From NCBI GenBank assembly GCA_964624875.1, contig CAZUZA010000002.1, positions 13,690 through 77,689 on the forward strand: a stretch of 64,000 bases of DNA, in the 5' to 3' direction. This document shows, in pieces, positions 17,311-25,047 of this stretch. This DNA comes from Atopostipes sp964624875. Its GTDB lineage: Bacteria > Bacillota > Bacilli > Lactobacillales > Carnobacteriaceae_A. Each line of letters begins with the position of its first letter. The stretch's first letter is position 1. The position numbers and the translations under genes were made by a program. The notes beneath the pieces were generated by a model, which worked only from the letters and a program-made list of their open reading frames with translations, was not told the DNA's origin and did not search any database.

Positions 17311-18234
17311 GTGAATGATGGAAAAATATTAATTATTTGTAATCCAAGTTCGGGTCAAAAAGACAGTGAAGAAATAGGACGGAAACTTAAACAAGTTTTT
17401 GCAGAACAAAATGTCTCAAGTACTTTATATCTGACTTCTAAAAATGAGGATTATCGCACATTAGTTACGAACTATTTAGAGAAAGGATTTTTAACGGTTG
17501 TTATTTTAGGTGGAGATGGAACGATATCTGAATTTGTAAATCAAATCTCAGAATTAAAGAAGAGGCCAAAAATTATCTTACTGCCTTTAGGAACAGTCAA
17601 TAATTTTGCACGATCGTTAGGGACAGAGTTAAATTTAAATCGCTTAGTTGAAAAGATTCGGAAGAAGCAATTGATTGAGAAACAGGTCGATATTGGTGTT
17701 ATTGGAGACCATTACTTTATTAGTTCGGTATCGGTTGGTTCTATACCTGAGATTTCGTGGCAAGCAGACGATGATGTAAAAGAAGCTTTTGGGCCTTTTG
17801 GTTATATCCTTGAAGGATTGAATGTCCTTGCGAACCAAGAAACCTTTAAGATGACATTACGATTAGATGGAAAGGGTATTGAGCTGGATGACGTTGTATT
17901 AATGATTGTTGCCCTTTCGAATAGTGTCTTTGGTATACCTACGTTCTTTAAAAATGCAACTTATAATAATGGAAAACTCCAACTATTTATCTTGAAAGAT
18001 GATTCTGTTATCCGTAACATGGCTTCTTTTGCACAGGCAATACTTAATGATGAATCAAAGAATAGGCAGAAACTATTTGAGGAAAATGGTGTTTTCACAA
18101 CTTCCTTCAAAAAAGGTGAATTTGCATCAGAAGTAAAAATGAATTTGGCCGTCGATGGTGAAAAAGGTCAGAAATTTCCTGTTCAACTTTCTGTACTACA
18201 ACAACATCTAACCTTTTTGGTTCCTGAATCATAA
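17311..18234 (+). CDS. Diacylglycerol/lipid kinase family protein (DagK/YegS/BmrU)
   Basis: A 307-aa lipid kinase-fold protein. Residues IICNPSSGQ (about 6-14), the nucleotide loop LGGDGTISEFVN (about 65-76) and LPLGTVNNFARSLG (about 92-105) match the DAGK catalytic domain, followed by the C-terminal beta-sandwich. Family members phosphorylate diacylglycerol or related lipids at the membrane; the substrate here is unknown. GTG 17311 is used with GGGGT at 17303-17307, only 10 bp after perR, so the two are probably cotranscribed. Confidence 0.87.
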   Translation: MNDGKILIICNPSSGQKDSEEIGRKLKQVFAEQNVSSTLYLTSKNEDYRTLVTNYLEKGFLTVVILGGDGTISEFVNQISELKKRPKIILLPLGTVNNFARSLGTELNLNRLVEKIRKKQLIEKQVDIGVIGDHYFISSVSVGSIPEISWQADDDVKEAFGPFGYILEGLNVLANQETFKMTLRLDGKGIELDDVVLMIVALSNSVFGIPTFFKNATYNNGKLQLFILKDDSVIRNMASFAQAILNDESKNRQKLFEENGVFTTSFKKGEFASEVKMNLAVDGEKGQKFPVQLSVLQQHLTFLVPES

Positions 18235-18244
18235 ATAAAAAAAT

Positions 18245-18284
18245 AAGGCTCATTGATTTGCATTAAGCAGTCAATGAGCCTTTG
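18245..18284. terminator. Bidirectional terminator, lipid kinase / tRNA-Ser
   Basis: AAGGCTCATTGA (18245-18256) pairs with TCAATGAGCCTT (18271-18282). The minus strand carries TTATTTTTTTA after the stem, fitting termination of the tRNA transcript; the plus strand has TTTG. Confidence 0.85.
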
Positions 18285-18292
18285 TTATATTC

Positions 18293-18338
18293 TATAATGA
18301 TAAGTAACGAAGGGTTGGAAACGCAACTTATCATTATA
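18293..18338. repeat. 13-bp perfect inverted repeat downstream of tRNA-Ser
   Basis: TATAATGATAAGT (18293-18305) and ACTTATCATTATA (18326-18338) with a 20-nt loop. It lies between the tRNA 3' end and the terminator, so it would form a stem-loop in the tRNA precursor trailer. Confidence 0.75.
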
Positions 18339-18345
18339 AGATATA

Positions 18346-18433
18346 CGGAAAATGGGGGATTTGAACCCCCGAAACGATATAATCGTTTACACGATTTCCA
18401 ATCGTGCTCCTTCAGCCACTCGGACAATTTTCC
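18346..18433 (-). tRNA. tRNA-Ser (anticodon GGA)
   Basis: An 88-nt class II tRNA on the minus strand. Acceptor strands GGAAAAT/ATTTTCC close perfectly with discriminator G; the anticodon stem is CACGA/TCGTG with loop TTGGAAA (anticodon GGA); the long variable arm is AAACGA-TTATA-TCGTTT; the T-arm is GGGGGTTCAAATCCCCC. CCA is not encoded, so the cca product is needed. It reads UCC/UCU. The 3' end is duplicated at 12021-12045. The surrounding stretch 18235-18583 has no protein gene. Confidence 0.96.
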
Positions 18434-18540
18434 ATTATTTTAACAACTCTGTTATATTAACATGGTGCATTATTTTTGTCAATTTCGGAAGAAAAAGACT
18501 TCGGTTTAGTTTGTTTTAACTAACTTTTTAATAATATTTA

Positions 18541-18549
18541 TGCTATATT
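18541..18549 (+). promoter_or_regulatory. Extended -10 of small membrane-protein gene
   Basis: TGCTATATT (TGn plus TATATT), 35 bp upstream of the start; the -35 region is poor. Confidence 0.4.
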
Positions 18550-18583
18550 TTATAGACAAACCTTTATAATGAGGAGATTTAAT

Positions 18584-18829
18584 ATGAACAGAAGTACAAA
18601 GTTTTTTATAGGAATAGGTATTGCATTGATCGTCTTAGGTATATTATTAGTACCTTATGATGAGTTTATTGGCGCAATTGGCATTCTTTTTGGTAGTTAC
18701 AATTTAATAAAAGGTATCCGATTAGCTAAAGGGATTAAACCATTCCTTTTAAGAAAGCAAGAAGAAAAGTATAAACAGGACGATGATGAATTAAGAGGGC
18801 AACTTAAAGATAAGAATAACGATAAATAA
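18584..18829 (+). CDS. Small membrane protein of unknown function
   Basis: An 81-aa protein. A short basic N-terminus precedes a hydrophobic hairpin: helix 1 about 5-23 (FFIGIGIALIVLGILLVPY) and helix 2 about 28-45, with a highly charged Lys/Asp/Glu C-terminal tail (about 55-81). ATG 18584 follows GAGGAG (18571-18576); an earlier ATG at 18569 overlaps that site. I do not recognise a family. It is monocistronic, with a bidirectional terminator shared with ponA. Confidence 0.75.
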   Translation: MNRSTKFFIGIGIALIVLGILLVPYDEFIGAIGILFGSYNLIKGIRLAKGIKPFLLRKQEEKYKQDDDELRGQLKDKNNDK

Positions 18830-18833
18830 AAAC

Positions 18834-18881
18834 AAAAAAACTTGGGGAAATGCATAGCGATATGCACCCTCAAGTTTTTTT
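18834..18881. terminator. Bidirectional terminator, small membrane protein / ponA
   Basis: AAAAAAACTTGGGG pairs with CCCTCAAGTTTTTTT (one mismatch), with an inner TGCATA-GCGA-TATGCA stem. A and T runs flank both sides between convergent genes. Confidence 0.9.
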
Positions 18882-18886
18882 CGTTA

Positions 18887-21466
18887 TTAGGTTCCTTCGT
18901 TACCTGGATTATCATCTTCAGGAGGCGGTACTTCATCGCCACTACCTGGCTCTTCCGGTTCAGTAGGCTCTTCCGGTTCTTCTGGTTCCTCAGGTTCCGG
19001 TTCGGGAACAGGGTCCTCATCTTCAGGAGGTGTTTCATCCTCACCATTACCTGGTTCATCTGGCTCAGTAGGTTCTTCGGGTTCTTCTTCCTCTTCTTCT
19101 GGTACTTCAATTGTTATTGAAGAAGTTGGACCTGTTTCCTCACCAACTCGAATAGCTAAAGTTATCTCTAACTCACCACGAGGAGGATTACTGATTAAAT
19201 GATCTGTTCCAGAAATGACTTGTTCGTCACCGTTTATTGTTAAAACATACTCAATTGGATCGTCTAAATATTCATCTGGATCAAAAGCATTCCAGCTAAC
19301 AGATACATCATCTGTCGATGCTAAATATCTAGCAGTTAAACCTGATGGAGCAGGTAATTCAATAACTTCCGGTTCTGCTCGAACAGTCGGAACATTACTA
19401 CGTACGAATAATTCGCGAACAACATTATTGCTACCTGGGGCTGCTAATTCAGCTGGGTCAGTTCCATCTTCAATCTCTAACTCAACGACTGAATCGGGTC
19501 TTTGCCAATCTCTACGTTCTAGGGCGCTAACGAGACGACTCATAGACTCTCTATAAATATCTCTAGCCACGCCTCTTGTACCATCTTGGTTCGTTAAATA
19601 ATTTCCTTGAACATTATACTCGGCGAAACCTACCCAAACAGCCATTGTGTAATAAGGGGAATAACCAACAACCCAGTTGTCGGGAACGCCATCAGCTGGC
19701 ACAGTTACACCATAACTTGCTAAATCTTCTGTTGTAAAGTTTGTAGTACCAGTTTTCGCTGCATGAATATAACCAGGAATGGTTAATGTATTGCTATAGT
19801 ATGCGATCACATCTTTTAACATGTCATTTACCATATATGCAGTATAATCTTGCATCACACGATTTGTTTCAGGAACTAAATCAATTTCTTCGCCTGACTG
19901 TGTGACGACTTTTTCAACAAAATAAGGCTCAGTATAGTTTCCGTTATTTGCAAAAGCACCATAAGCTCCCGTCAATTGTAGGGGACTCATATTGGCATTA
20001 ATCGCATTTTGTTCAAGTAAACCTTTATGTCCTTCAGTCAGTGTTTCGATATCAATTCCCATATTATCGAGTAGTTCAACAATTTCACCTTTATGACTAT
20101 CTAAGTCATCATTAAATAAATTAGCTGTAGGGACATTTCTTGAATCAACTAAAGCATCACGCATCGATAATTGACCAGCATAACGATTATCCCAGTTATT
20201 GACATCCCAGTCACTTAATTCATACGGTTCATCATATAATTGATGGTAAGTCGAGTAGTCTAAAAACTCAATTGCTGGGCCGTAAGTTGTTAAGGGCTTA
20301 ATTGTAGAACCAACAGCACGGTTAGCAACAGTCGCACGGTTAAGAATTCGTTCACCTTCGACATGGCGACCACCTATAATAGCGTTCACTTTACCTGTTG
20401 ACGAATCCATTAATGTGACAGCTGTTTGAATATTTTCATTCGCAATATTCACATATTCGTCTGTATTGACAACATCATATAATAGTTGCTGTGCGTTTGG
20501 ATCAAAGTTGGTATAAATTGTTAAACCAGCTGTAGCCAAATCAAATTCTAATTTTTCCTCTAGTTCCTCAATTACAGAAGTAACATACGCTTCAGCAACT
20601 TGTGTGTCTTCATCAGGAACTTGTTCTTGTAGACCTTGTGTAATTGGAATTTCAGAAGCTTCTTGTGCTTGTTGTTCAGAAATCGCTCCATGATCAACCA
20701 TGGCATACAAGACAGTGTCGCGACGATTTTTTGCAGCTTCTTCGTTTACATATGGATTGTAGTAGTTAGGTGCTCGAGGCATACCTGCAAGCATTGCTGC
20801 TTCATGCAATTCTAGTTGACTAACGTTCTTACCAAAATATTCTTCTGCTGCTGTAGCAACACCATATACATTTCCACCCATATGAATCTTATTTAAATAA
20901 AGGGTAATGATTTGCTGTTTTGACAGGTCTTGCTCTAGTTGAATCGCTAACCAAGCTTCTTGTGCTTTTCGTTTTAGTGTTTGATCTTCTTCTAAAGTAG
21001 AAAAGACAGAATTCTTAATTAATTGTTGTGTAATAGTACTTCCACCACCAACAATTTCACGATTTACAACATAACCAACAGCTGCTCGACCAATACCAAT
21101 TGGGTCTATCCCGATATGTGATAAGAATCTTTGATCTTCAACTGCCATAATGGCTTCCGTCATAATTTCCGGATAATCATCAAACGTTGCAAAATCTCGC
21201 TCCGTTTCTCCTTGTGTATAGAATACATTTCCATTTATATCGAGATATTCGGATGCATAAGCACCTCTTAAGTCGTCTTCTGTTAATTCAGGGGCACTAG
21301 ATGCATAGTATATAAATAAACCAGCTCCTGCTACCACAGCCAACAGAATCAACGAAAAGAAGCCAATAACTATTTTTTTGAATAGTCCCATATTATTACT
21401 GTTCTTCTTTTGTTTCTTTTTCTTTCTTTGTGACCGTGACATTGAATCTTGGTCCTTTTTTGACAT
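18887..21466 (-). CDS. ponA: Class A penicillin-binding protein 1A/1B
   Basis: Bifunctional peptidoglycan glycosyltransferase/transpeptidase, 859 aa. Lys-rich cytoplasmic N-terminus, one membrane helix (about 30-52), GT51 domain (VEDQRFLSHIGIDPIGIGRA, then GGGSTITQQLIKN), transpeptidase domain with SxxK in GSTIKPLT (Ser about 383), SRN and KTGTTNF (about 568), a fibronectin III-like module (about 680-780) and an extreme Glu/Pro-rich tail. ATG 21466 has AAGGTGAAG upstream. It lies directly after recU in the same direction, the conserved recU-ponA pair. Confidence 0.95.
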   Translation of the reverse strand: MSKKDQDSMSRSQRKKKKQKKNSNNMGLFKKIVIGFFSLILLAVVAGAGLFIYYASSAPELTEDDLRGAYASEYLDINGNVFYTQGETERDFATFDDYPEIMTEAIMAVEDQRFLSHIGIDPIGIGRAAVGYVVNREIVGGGSTITQQLIKNSVFSTLEEDQTLKRKAQEAWLAIQLEQDLSKQQIITLYLNKIHMGGNVYGVATAAEEYFGKNVSQLELHEAAMLAGMPRAPNYYNPYVNEEAAKNRRDTVLYAMVDHGAISEQQAQEASEIPITQGLQEQVPDEDTQVAEAYVTSVIEELEEKLEFDLATAGLTIYTNFDPNAQQLLYDVVNTDEYVNIANENIQTAVTLMDSSTGKVNAIIGGRHVEGERILNRATVANRAVGSTIKPLTTYGPAIEFLDYSTYHQLYDEPYELSDWDVNNWDNRYAGQLSMRDALVDSRNVPTANLFNDDLDSHKGEIVELLDNMGIDIETLTEGHKGLLEQNAINANMSPLQLTGAYGAFANNGNYTEPYFVEKVVTQSGEEIDLVPETNRVMQDYTAYMVNDMLKDVIAYYSNTLTIPGYIHAAKTGTTNFTTEDLASYGVTVPADGVPDNWVVGYSPYYTMAVWVGFAEYNVQGNYLTNQDGTRGVARDIYRESMSRLVSALERRDWQRPDSVVELEIEDGTDPAELAAPGSNNVVRELFVRSNVPTVRAEPEVIELPAPSGLTARYLASTDDVSVSWNAFDPDEYLDDPIEYVLTINGDEQVISGTDHLISNPPRGELEITLAIRVGEETGPTSSITIEVPEEEEEEPEEPTEPDEPGNGEDETPPEDEDPVPEPEPEEPEEPEEPTEPEEPGSGDEVPPPEDDNPGNEGT

Positions 21467-21565
21467 ATTCTTCACCTTCTTAAAATTCATTAAAAAATGA
21501 AATTAGTATATTATCCAAAATATCGTAGTACAAATTATTGGTTTTGTCATCTAATTCGTCGTGAA

Positions 21566-22177
21566 TTAGCTTAATAACCACTCATCAACAACGCTCAAAT
21601 ATGGGATTCTTGGATTAAAGCCATATTCAATTTGACGCATTTCTTCTTGAATAGAAGATATAGGAATTGATTTTCTTCCACCTTCTAAAAATTGCTGATC
21701 CCACCACTTCAATAAAAAAGCAGCATCTAAAACATACAACTCATTTAAAGTTGAAAAGAGCACAATCGTAAAGCAAATCCCACCATGTTCAGTCGTTTGA
21801 CGCATATGCTCAATCTGATGTTCATGAAAGTTACTTAATGGAAAGCTCTTTTTATTCTTTGTCTCTTTTGCCTCAAAGTCTAAATAATGACCTTTATATA
21901 CACCGTTATAGTCCGTAGTCGAGGACTTACGGTAATAGGCTTCTGTTATTTTAGCCGCTGATCGTTTCGGATAATCCACCTTAACAACTTGAATAGGCGT
22001 TGGTTTTTTATGGATAACAGCTACATTACTAGCTAGATATTGTTTGTTTGTCGTGTTGATCGCCTCTTCTAAAGACATCCCACGATTCGCATAGTTTGTT
22101 TCAATCTTCTTATCTCGATTACTAAACACATCGCTATTATAATTAAAAGATTGTCCATTAGGATAATTAATTTTCAG
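21566..22177 (-). CDS. recU: Holliday junction resolvase RecU
   Basis: Resolves Holliday junctions and modulates RecA in Firmicutes; about 203 aa. Nuclease motifs are visible in TDYNGVYKGHYLDFEAKETK, with the metal-binding Asp and the ExK signature. The N-terminus KINYPNGQSF matches family starts (M-I-x-YPNG). The start codon is odd: AAAGGAGG is followed immediately by an in-frame TTG (22186) with no spacing, while a CTG at 22177 sits 9 nt away at the family start point; the next ATG is over 30 codons in. I place the start at CTG 22177 with reserve. Confidence 0.92.
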   Translation of the reverse strand: MKINYPNGQSFNYNSDVFSNRDKKIETNYANRGMSLEEAINTTNKQYLASNVAVIHKKPTPIQVVKVDYPKRSAAKITEAYYRKSSTTDYNGVYKGHYLDFEAKETKNKKSFPLSNFHEHQIEHMRQTTEHGGICFTIVLFSTLNELYVLDAAFLLKWWDQQFLEGGRKSIPISSIQEEMRQIEYGFNPRIPYLSVVDEWLLS

Positions 22178-22251
22178 AGAGCTCAACCTCCTTTATCTAT
22201 GTTATTATAATACCAGACAAATACATGTTCGTAAAAGCAAGAGGTGAGAAT

Positions 22252-22839
22252 TTGAAAAGTATTTTAGTAAGTGGGTATCGTTCGTATGAACTAAACATAT
22301 TTAATCAAACTGACCCGAAGTATAAAGTCTTAACGGATTTTTTAAAAGATCGCTTCACCTCCTATATTGAAGAAGGAGTAGAGTGGTTCATTATAACAGG
22401 GCAGTTAGGTATCGAATTATGGGCTGCTGAAGTCGTCATTGAACTAAAAGAGGCTTATCCTGAGATAAATTTAGGCGTATTATTACCTTTCACTTCTTTT
22501 GGTGAAAATTGGAATGCGACTAATAAAGATTTGCTTAGTCAAGTTATTCAGCAAGCAGATTATGTGAATTACACATCAAATAAAGAATATGAGTCCCCAA
22601 GTCAAATCATTGCCAATCAAGTTTTTGCCATTAGAAATACCGATGGCGCATTTTTGATATATGACACAATGGTGGGGGAGTCTGCAACAGGTAAGCCGAA
22701 ATATTTATTTGATTTAATCCAACAATATCAAGAGACAACTGAGTATAACTTAAACTTAGTTGGTTTTGAAGAAATCGAATTTTTCGTTCATGAACAGACG
22801 ATGTTTAATAATGACTATGGCTTTAGTGGTGCAGATTAA
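22252..22839 (+). CDS. ypsA: YpsA family protein (DUF1273)
   Basis: A 195-aa SLOG/Rossmann-like protein of the YpsA family. Conserved stretches: VSGYRSYELNIF at the N-terminus, EWFIITGQLGIELWAAEV (about 46-63), ESPSQIIANQVFAI and FLIYD. B. subtilis YpsA affects cell division and works close to GpsB, which is encoded next here. Start TTG 22252 with GAGGTG at 22241-22246. Divergent from recU with overlapping -10-like TATAAT elements (22204-22211). Confidence 0.92.
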   Translation: MKSILVSGYRSYELNIFNQTDPKYKVLTDFLKDRFTSYIEEGVEWFIITGQLGIELWAAEVVIELKEAYPEINLGVLLPFTSFGENWNATNKDLLSQVIQQADYVNYTSNKEYESPSQIIANQVFAIRNTDGAFLIYDTMVGESATGKPKYLFDLIQQYQETTEYNLNLVGFEEIEFFVHEQTMFNNDYGFSGAD

Positions 22840-22951
22840 CTGGAGTAAAGCTTATACCTGACACTTTTTGAAAAAGAAGTCTTTAGTTTTTGGATAGAAT
22901 ATGATAAAATAGCGATATAAATTGACTATTTGACTGATGAGGTGAACATTA

Positions 22952-23284
22952 GTGAGAGTTTTGACACAAAGAGAAATCGTGGACAAAGATTTCAAAACAA
23001 AACTGCGTGGGTATGACCCAGATGAAGTAGATGCATTTTTAGATTTAATTATTCAAGATTACAAGTCTTTTCAAGACGAGATTGAAGAATTAAGAGCTGA
23101 TAATGATCGTTTAATTGAAGAATTAGACGAAACTTCTAAGCAGTCTGATTTTAGAGCACAAAGTCAAGGTGGCAACCAATCAACGGTTACAAACTTTGAT
23201 ATTTTAAAACGATTATCAAATCTAGAACGTCAAGTATTTGGCGCTAAACTAGATGAAGAATCAGATAATAACGAAACTTATTAA
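22952..23284 (+). CDS. gpsB: Cell division regulator GpsB
   Basis: DivIVA-like cytosolic adaptor that shuttles PBPs between septum and side wall. 110 aa: N-terminal membrane-contacting DivIVA domain (LTQREIVDKDFKTKLRGYD then PDEVDAFLDLI), coiled coil (about 35-65), a linker, and the short C-terminal trimerising helix (about 85-105). Starts at GTG 22952 behind GAGGTG. Its classical partner PBP1 (ponA) is encoded 2 kb away. rnpB follows within 10 bp, as in B. subtilis. Confidence 0.95.
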   Translation: MRVLTQREIVDKDFKTKLRGYDPDEVDAFLDLIIQDYKSFQDEIEELRADNDRLIEELDETSKQSDFRAQSQGGNQSTVTNFDILKRLSNLERQVFGAKLDEESDNNETY

Positions 23285-23292
23285 TAATTAAA

Positions 23293-23678
23293 CTGGTGTA
23301 ATTTACGGATAATTGCGCATCCACAAGGGTGTGAGGTAAAGTCCATGCTCACACAGGCTGAGATGCTTGTAGTGTTCGTGCGTACTGAAACAATAAGGTA
23401 CGGGTCTTTTATAAAGATACGGCAGTTAAAAAAGCTAAGGCTTCGGCTATGCTTGAGTAGACTTGAAAGTGCCACAGTGACGAAGTACCATTGGAAACAA
23501 TGTTAGTGGAACGGGTAAACCCCATGAGTGAGCAACCCAAACTAAGGTAGGGGCACTTTCTCCACAGAATTCAATGTAGGAGAGAGGTCGTTGCTTGCAA
23601 CGACAGACAGATAATTATCTCTGGAAAATGGCCTATCATTTTCCTAGACAGAACATGGCTTACAGTGAATTACACTAT
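23293..23678 (+). ncRNA. rnpB: RNase P RNA, bacterial class B
   Basis: Catalytic RNA that trims tRNA 5' leaders. Helix P1 is visible as GGTGTAATTT (23295-23304) pairing with GAATTACACT (23667-23676). Conserved core blocks include GAGGTAAAGTCCATGCTC, GAAAGTGCCACAGTGACGAA, GTGGAACGGGTAAACCCC and ACATGGCTTACAG, arranged like the B. subtilis type. Ends are estimated from P1 within a few bases. A terminator follows at 23691. Confidence 0.96.
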
Positions 23679-23690
23679 ATTAGGAAATTA

Positions 23691-23729
23691 TTATCCTCCC
23701 TTTTCTTATATTGGGAGGATATATTTTTG
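23691..23729 (+). terminator. Terminator after rnpB
   Basis: ATCCTCCC (23693-23700) / GGGAGGAT (23713-23720) followed by ATATTTTT. Confidence 0.82.
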
Positions 23730-23768
23730 AAATGAATAAAAGAATAAACTTTAGGAAGGAGAGTTATA

Positions 23769-24896
23769 ATGACAAAGTTTAACTTAATTGCAACTTGTGC
23801 AGCAGGTGTAGAAGCTTTAGTTGGTAATGAATTACGCGATCTAGGCTATGAAGTACAAGTTGAAAATGGTAGAGTTCGATTTCAAGGAGACGAAAAAGAT
23901 ATTGCTAGAACGAATCTCTGGTTACGTATTGCTGACCGTGTAAAAATAGTTGTTGGCGAATTTCAAGCAAAAACTTTTGATGACTTATTTGAAAAAACAA
24001 AAGCTTTACCGTGGGATGAATATATACCAATGGATGGGAAACTTCATATTGCTGGAAAGTCCGTTCAATCGACACTTTACAGTGTGCCGTCCGTTCAAAG
24101 TATTGTAAACAAAGCTGTTATTGAAAGTATTAAAGAAACTTACCATAGAAGAGGTATGCTACCAGAAACAGGTGCACTCTATCCAATAGAAGTTAGTTTG
24201 CGTAAAGATAAAGCTTTAATTACATTAGATACAACCGGTGACAGTCTATTTAAACGTGGCTACCGTACAGAGAAAGGTGGGGCACCACTTAAAGAAAACT
24301 TGGCTGCAGCCTTAATTGCCTTAACAACATGGCGTAAAGATCGTCCGTTTGTAGACCCAACTTGTGGATCTGGAACGATTGCGATTGAAGCAGCATTAAT
24401 CGGGCAAAACATTGCACCAGGTTTCAACCGTTCATTTTTATGTGAAGATTGGGACTGGATGTCTAAGGACATGTGGGAAGAAGTTCGTGAAGATGCTGAT
24501 GAACAGATGGATTATGATGCTGATTTAGATATCCTTGGCTTTGATATTGACGGTAAAATGATTAAGATTGCTGAGCAAAATGCACTAGCTGCTGGAGTGG
24601 CTCACAATATTGAATTTAGACAACAAGCCGTTAAAGATTTCACAACTGATAAAGAATTTGGAATCATGGTTTCAAACCCACCATATGGTGATCGTATGGG
24701 TGAAGAAGAAGCCGTTCAACAGCTTTATCGTGAAATGGGAGAAGCTTTTAGACCATTAACGACGTGGAGTAAATATATCATTACAAGTGAATTGGATTTT
24801 GAAAAGTATTTTGGTGCTAGAGCTACAAAGAAACGTAAGCTTTACAATGGAACGATTCGTACAGATTACTTCCAATATTGGGGCTCGCGTAAATAA
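23769..24896 (+). CDS. THUMP-domain 23S rRNA methyltransferase (RlmL/YpsC type)
   Basis: COG0116 RNA m2G methyltransferase, 375 aa. N-terminal ferredoxin-like plus THUMP region (about 1-160) and C-terminal Rossmann methyltransferase with DPTCGSGTIAIEAAL (SAM site, about 197-211) and the catalytic SNPPYGDRMGEE (about 304). Such enzymes methylate guanine exocyclic amines, classically G2445 of 23S rRNA by the RlmL N-half. Synteny ypsA-gpsB-rnpB-ypsC matches Bacillus. The AGGAAGGAG site supports ATG 23769. Confidence 0.92.
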   Translation: MTKFNLIATCAAGVEALVGNELRDLGYEVQVENGRVRFQGDEKDIARTNLWLRIADRVKIVVGEFQAKTFDDLFEKTKALPWDEYIPMDGKLHIAGKSVQSTLYSVPSVQSIVNKAVIESIKETYHRRGMLPETGALYPIEVSLRKDKALITLDTTGDSLFKRGYRTEKGGAPLKENLAAALIALTTWRKDRPFVDPTCGSGTIAIEAALIGQNIAPGFNRSFLCEDWDWMSKDMWEEVREDADEQMDYDADLDILGFDIDGKMIKIAEQNALAAGVAHNIEFRQQAVKDFTTDKEFGIMVSNPPYGDRMGEEEAVQQLYREMGEAFRPLTTWSKYIITSELDFEKYFGARATKKRKLYNGTIRTDYFQYWGSRK

Positions 24897-24903
24897 AACG
24901 TTC

Positions 24904-24953
24904 AAACTCCCTGAGAGTTCCTACTTCATTGTAGGCTTTCAGGGAGTTTTTTT
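24904..24953 (+). terminator. Terminator after rlmL-like gene
   Basis: AAACTCCCTGA (24904-24914) pairs with TCAGGGAGTTT (24939-24949), T run to 24953. Confidence 0.9.
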
Positions 24954-24971
24954 GATGACTTGCTTCGTCTA

Positions 24972-25001
24972 TTGCCTGTCCATTTATATCTTTGGGAATA
25001 A
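24972..25001 (+). promoter_or_regulatory. Promoter of ABC exporter operon
   Basis: TTGCCT (24972-24977), 18-bp spacer, extended -10 TGGTAAAAT (TAAAAT 24996-25001). Confidence 0.65.
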
Positions 25002-25047
25002 ATGGTAAAATATGAACTGTTATTTATAAAAAGAGGAGTATGTAAAA

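Noticed and set aside
12021..18368. Genomic island bounded by a tRNA-Ser att pair
   Set aside because: The two copies are inverted rather than direct, there is no integrase between them and most enclosed genes (rqcH, perR, lipid kinase) are ordinary chromosomal genes with the same composition as their surroundings.
18842..19120. Phe/Arg-rich open frame opposite the ponA 3' end
   Set aside because: It is the antisense of the Glu/Pro-rich PBP1A tail, whose codon bias removes stops on the other strand.
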